64,000 nt of DNA, taken from the NCBI RefSeq assembly GCF_003056725.1, contig NZ_QBKZ01000004.1:421470-485469 (forward strand). Reading direction: 5' to 3'. Made by a program: the position numbers and the translations under genes. Below, one piece after another: positions 61,959 to 64,000 of this stretch. Origin of the DNA: Mangrovicoccus ximenensis. Its GTDB lineage: Bacteria > Pseudomonadota > Alphaproteobacteria > Rhodobacterales > Rhodobacteraceae. The notes beneath the pieces are model-generated. The model made no database searches. It was not told the origin of the DNA and worked only from the letters and a program-made list of their open reading frames with translations. Positions within the stretch are counted from its first letter, which is position 1; each line of letters opens with the position of its first letter.

Positions 61959-64000
61959 CGGAACGGATCCTCACGGAGTACACGGCCGACACGCGATCCT
62001 TCGATCAGGGGGCTCGTCGCTACTCCAGGACGCTGACAGCGCACGAGCGACTGGTAAACCAGCGGCTGGACCGGATCGACGCGCGCTGGGAGCGGTCTCA
62101 GCGTGCGATCGGAATGGTGACCACGGCCCTGGTGGCCCTTGGCTCCGCGGCGGCGCTGGTCGAGTTCCGCAATCTGGCCGAGGGTTGGCGGGGCGTCGAG
62201 CGGTCGCTGACCTCCATCGGCCAAACCGGCGGCGATGCGCAGCAGCAGATGGTCGATCTGGCGCTGCGCACCCGCAGCGAGATCGGCAGCACCACGGCGG
62301 CTGTCGCCCGCATGGCCAAGGCGACCGGCGACGATTTCGGGACGACCATGCGCCGGGTCGAGACGCTGCAGAAGATGATGGCCACCGGCGGCGCGTCCTC
62401 TGCCGAGGTCGGCAGCGTCGGCCTGCAGCTCGGGCAAGCGCTGCAATCCGGCGTGCTCAGCGGCGACGAGTTCGCCTCGATCCGCGAGGCGGCTCCGGTC
62501 GAGTTCCTCGATGCCCTCGCAGCGGCGGCCGGCGTGACCCGGGCGGAGCTGCGCGCGGTGGCCGAGGCGCAGGAGCTGACCTCGGACATCGTCCTGCAGG
62601 CGCTCGACGGACTGGCGGAGCAGGCGGATGCCAGCTTTGCGCAGCTCGCGGTCTCCGGGCAGGAGGCGGTCACCGTGCTGCGCACCGGGCTGACCGCCTA
62701 TGTCGGCCAGCTCGACCAGTCGCTCGGCACGACCGAAGCGGTCAACGGCGCGATGCAATGGCTCGGCGAATACATGTCCGGGGCCGGGACCGGTGCCGAG
62801 ACCCTGGCCGCCTCGCTGCAGATCGTGGCCGGGGCCGCGGTCGGCCTGGCAGGCGGGCGCGGGATCGGGGCGGTGTCCTCGGCTTTCCGCGATGCAGCCC
62901 AGGCGCGGCAGGACGAGGTGAAGGCTGCGCAGGCATCGGTGAAATCGTCGAAGGACGAGATCCGGGTGATGCGGGAAAAGCTGGATGCCGCGAACAAGTA
63001 TCAGCGGAAGGTCTACCAGAAGGCCGAGGCGGAGAACCGTGGCACGGTCATCACCAAGAAGATGGAGCGCGCGGACCGGGCGCAGGCGAGGGCCGCGGAG
63101 AACCTTGCGGCTGCGCATGCGCGTGCGGCGGCCGCCACGGACAGGCTCGCGGCTGCGCAGACACGCTTGTCGCTGCGGACCCGGGTGGCCACGGGAGCCA
63201 TGAGGGCCTTCAGCGGCGTGATGGCCTTCTTCGGCGGCCCGGTCGGAGCGGCGATCACTCTGGCCGGTGCGCTGGCGATTGCGATCTCGCGGATCCCTTC
63301 GGAAGCCGAGAGGGTGGCCTCGAGCCTGTCAGCGGCGCAATCGGCGGCGTCCGAATTCGAGGCGGCGATGAACGATGTCGCACGGATCGACGGCGAGATC
63401 GCGGCGGCGAAAGAGGAAATGGCTCAGGCCTCGGCCACCTACAAGGCGGCGGTTGCGGGGGAGGCCGATGTCGCTGCGGCCACTGCCCGGGCGGAGGTGG
63501 ATGCGATCAACACGCGGATCGGGGCGCTGAACAAGCTGCGAGCGGCGCGCCTCCTCGCTGCCCAGGCGTCGGCTCTCGATGCGCAGTCTGCCCTGTCGGA
63601 TATTCGTGGCGAGCTTATGGACCAGGCGCGGGACGACATCCGGCGCGAGCGCGCGCTGGACAACACCACCGGCACGGGTCCGGGGCCGGGCGGGAACTAT
63701 ATCGCTGACTATGAGGTCCGCGAGCGCGCAGCCGAGCGCGAGCTTGCCGTGCGTGCCAGGATCGCCACCGGGGCGGGCCTGGAAGGCTTGTCAGCCGCAG
63801 AGGTGGAGTTCGCCCGTGCCGCGGCCGAAGCCGATGCGGTGCAGGCAAAGGTGGAGCTTCTGAGCCAAACGCTGGAGGAGGCCCGCGTCGGCAGCATCGC
63901 GGGCGTGACCGGCGCGACCGAGGCGGTTGTCGATACCGGCAACTCGGTAGTGACGACGATCCTCGACAATGCCAACCTGGCCAGCCGCAAGATCGCGGAT
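61952..64000 (+). CDS. Tape measure protein, N-terminal part
   Basis: ATG 61952 begins MVTERILTEYTADTRSFDQG, with continuous coding in that frame to the right edge (about 683 codons). Typical features are a coiled-coil start, the tape-measure domain TTRSEIGSTTA-like ALRTRSEIGSTTAAVARMAK and LQLGQALQSGVLSGDEFASI, hydrophobic helices around 410-450 (MRAFSGVMAFFGGPVGAAIT), and long alanine-rich coiled coils (ENLAAAHARAAAATDRLAAA). It sets the tail length and helps DNA entry. The C-terminus is beyond the window. Confidence 0.9.
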   Translation, partial: MVTERILTEYTADTRSFDQGARRYSRTLTAHERLVNQRLDRIDARWERSQRAIGMVTTALVALGSAAALVEFRNLAEGWRGVERSLTSIGQTGGDAQQQMVDLALRTRSEIGSTTAAVARMAKATGDDFGTTMRRVETLQKMMATGGASSAEVGSVGLQLGQALQSGVLSGDEFASIREAAPVEFLDALAAAAGVTRAELRAVAEAQELTSDIVLQALDGLAEQADASFAQLAVSGQEAVTVLRTGLTAYVGQLDQSLGTTEAVNGAMQWLGEYMSGAGTGAETLAASLQIVAGAAVGLAGGRGIGAVSSAFRDAAQARQDEVKAAQASVKSSKDEIRVMREKLDAANKYQRKVYQKAEAENRGTVITKKMERADRAQARAAENLAAAHARAAAATDRLAAAQTRLSLRTRVATGAMRAFSGVMAFFGGPVGAAITLAGALAIAISRIPSEAERVASSLSAAQSAASEFEAAMNDVARIDGEIAAAKEEMAQASATYKAAVAGEADVAAATARAEVDAINTRIGALNKLRAARLLAAQASALDAQSALSDIRGELMDQARDDIRRERALDNTTGTGPGPGGNYIADYEVRERAAERELAVRARIATGAGLEGLSAAEVEFARAAAEADAVQAKVELLSQTLEEARVGSIAGVTGATEAVVDTGNSVVTTILDNANLASRKIAD

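Larger units (their letters stand above)
52599..64000. mobile_element. HK97-like siphovirus prophage (late structural module), running past the window
   Basis: Consecutive plus-strand genes follow the order HNH endonuclease, small and large terminase, portal, protease, major capsid, gp6-like connector, head closure, gp10, tail completion, tail tube, tail chaperone with frameshift and tape measure. This is the conserved head-tail module of HK97-like phages and gene-transfer-agent relatives. Many genes overlap by four bases. The separate terminase pair, a P-loop terminase with a typical Walker B and the free-standing protease favour a true prophage over a GTA. Integrase, repressor, lysis and replication genes are outside or missing; no attachment site was seen on the left. 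Confidence 0.88.

Noticed and set aside
61910-63118. 402-codon minus-strand frame opposite the tape measure gene
   Set aside because: It is the antisense shadow of a long phage gene that is open in its own frame from 61952 to the window end.
1-64000. CRISPR array or tRNA/rRNA genes
   Set aside because: I saw no regularly spaced direct repeats and no T-loop (GGTTCGAATCC-like) sequences with a matching cloverleaf on either strand.
52599-64000. Gene transfer agent instead of a prophage
   Set aside because: Gene order resembles a GTA, but an HNH gene, a separate small terminase and the different start of the cluster argue for a phage; the right part would be needed to settle it.

Overview
The window is high-GC DNA with the gene content and order of a Rhodobacteraceae/Paracoccaceae-type alphaproteobacterium. 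Supporting points are short-form HisG next to HisZ, an rsmH-ftsL-ftsI-murE-murF division cluster, fumC beside DUF4169, a ribbon-helix-helix gene and sspB, aerobic cobalamin genes (cobM/cobJ), and PQQ-dependent alcohol oxidation accessories. No rRNA, tRNA or CRISPR was found.

Layout. 1-4.9 kb: end of an ABC ATPase, broken cation-efflux and GMC genes, an aldehyde dehydrogenase with a FeaR/AraC-type regulator, and hisZ(partial)-hisG. 4.9-10.5 kb: a near-complete set of quinoprotein-alcohol-oxidation accessories (ABC exporter permease and ATPase, beta-propeller, periplasmic binding protein, and divergently cytochrome c-550 PedF and a MoxJ-like protein); the dehydrogenase itself is not in the window. 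10.5-16 kb: apbE fragment, then cell-division and peptidoglycan genes. 16-20 kb: OpgC, Na/Pi cotransporter, FGGY kinase and lysyltransferase-domain genes, all truncated. 20.1-26.6 kb: cobalamin methyltransferases, then the benABCD benzoate dioxygenase operon with its divergent BenM-like LysR regulator, a canonical ATAC-N7-GTAT operator and a possible leader-peptide/hairpin. 26.6-35.8 kb: TauE/SafE permease, periplasmic binding protein, heme-oxygenase-like ABM protein, pth, a glycosyltransferase, and the fumC-sspB block (fumC carries a frameshift). 35.8-44.6 kb: an aldehyde dehydrogenase, nickel/peptide ABC transporter pieces, a peroxiredoxin, an eight-heme cytochrome and IS remnants. 44.6-52.6 kb: a large hybrid kinase with a REC-HATPase response regulator, an HlyD fragment, a polyamine-type permease pair and a GntR regulator. 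52.6-64 kb: head and tail genes of an HK97-like siphovirus prophage (HNH, TerS, TerL, portal, protease, capsid, connectors, tail tube, frameshifted tail chaperone, tape measure), running off the right edge.

The most striking global property is about 18 abrupt mid-gene junctions between 1 and 50 kb where one recognisable gene stops and another begins inside its own coding sequence, without an intact mobile element. Several hit genes expected to be needed (murF, rsmH, hisZ, cobJ). I read this as a chimeric or gap-collapsed assembly, or a heavily rearranged genome. Gene ends at junctions are given to roughly +/-15 bp.

The best mechanistic signals are: a textbook -1 programmed frameshift in the tail-assembly chaperone; regulatory dyads upstream of several operons; the ben leader ORF with its hairpin; and the two-component pair whose response regulator ends in an anti-sigma-type kinase fold.
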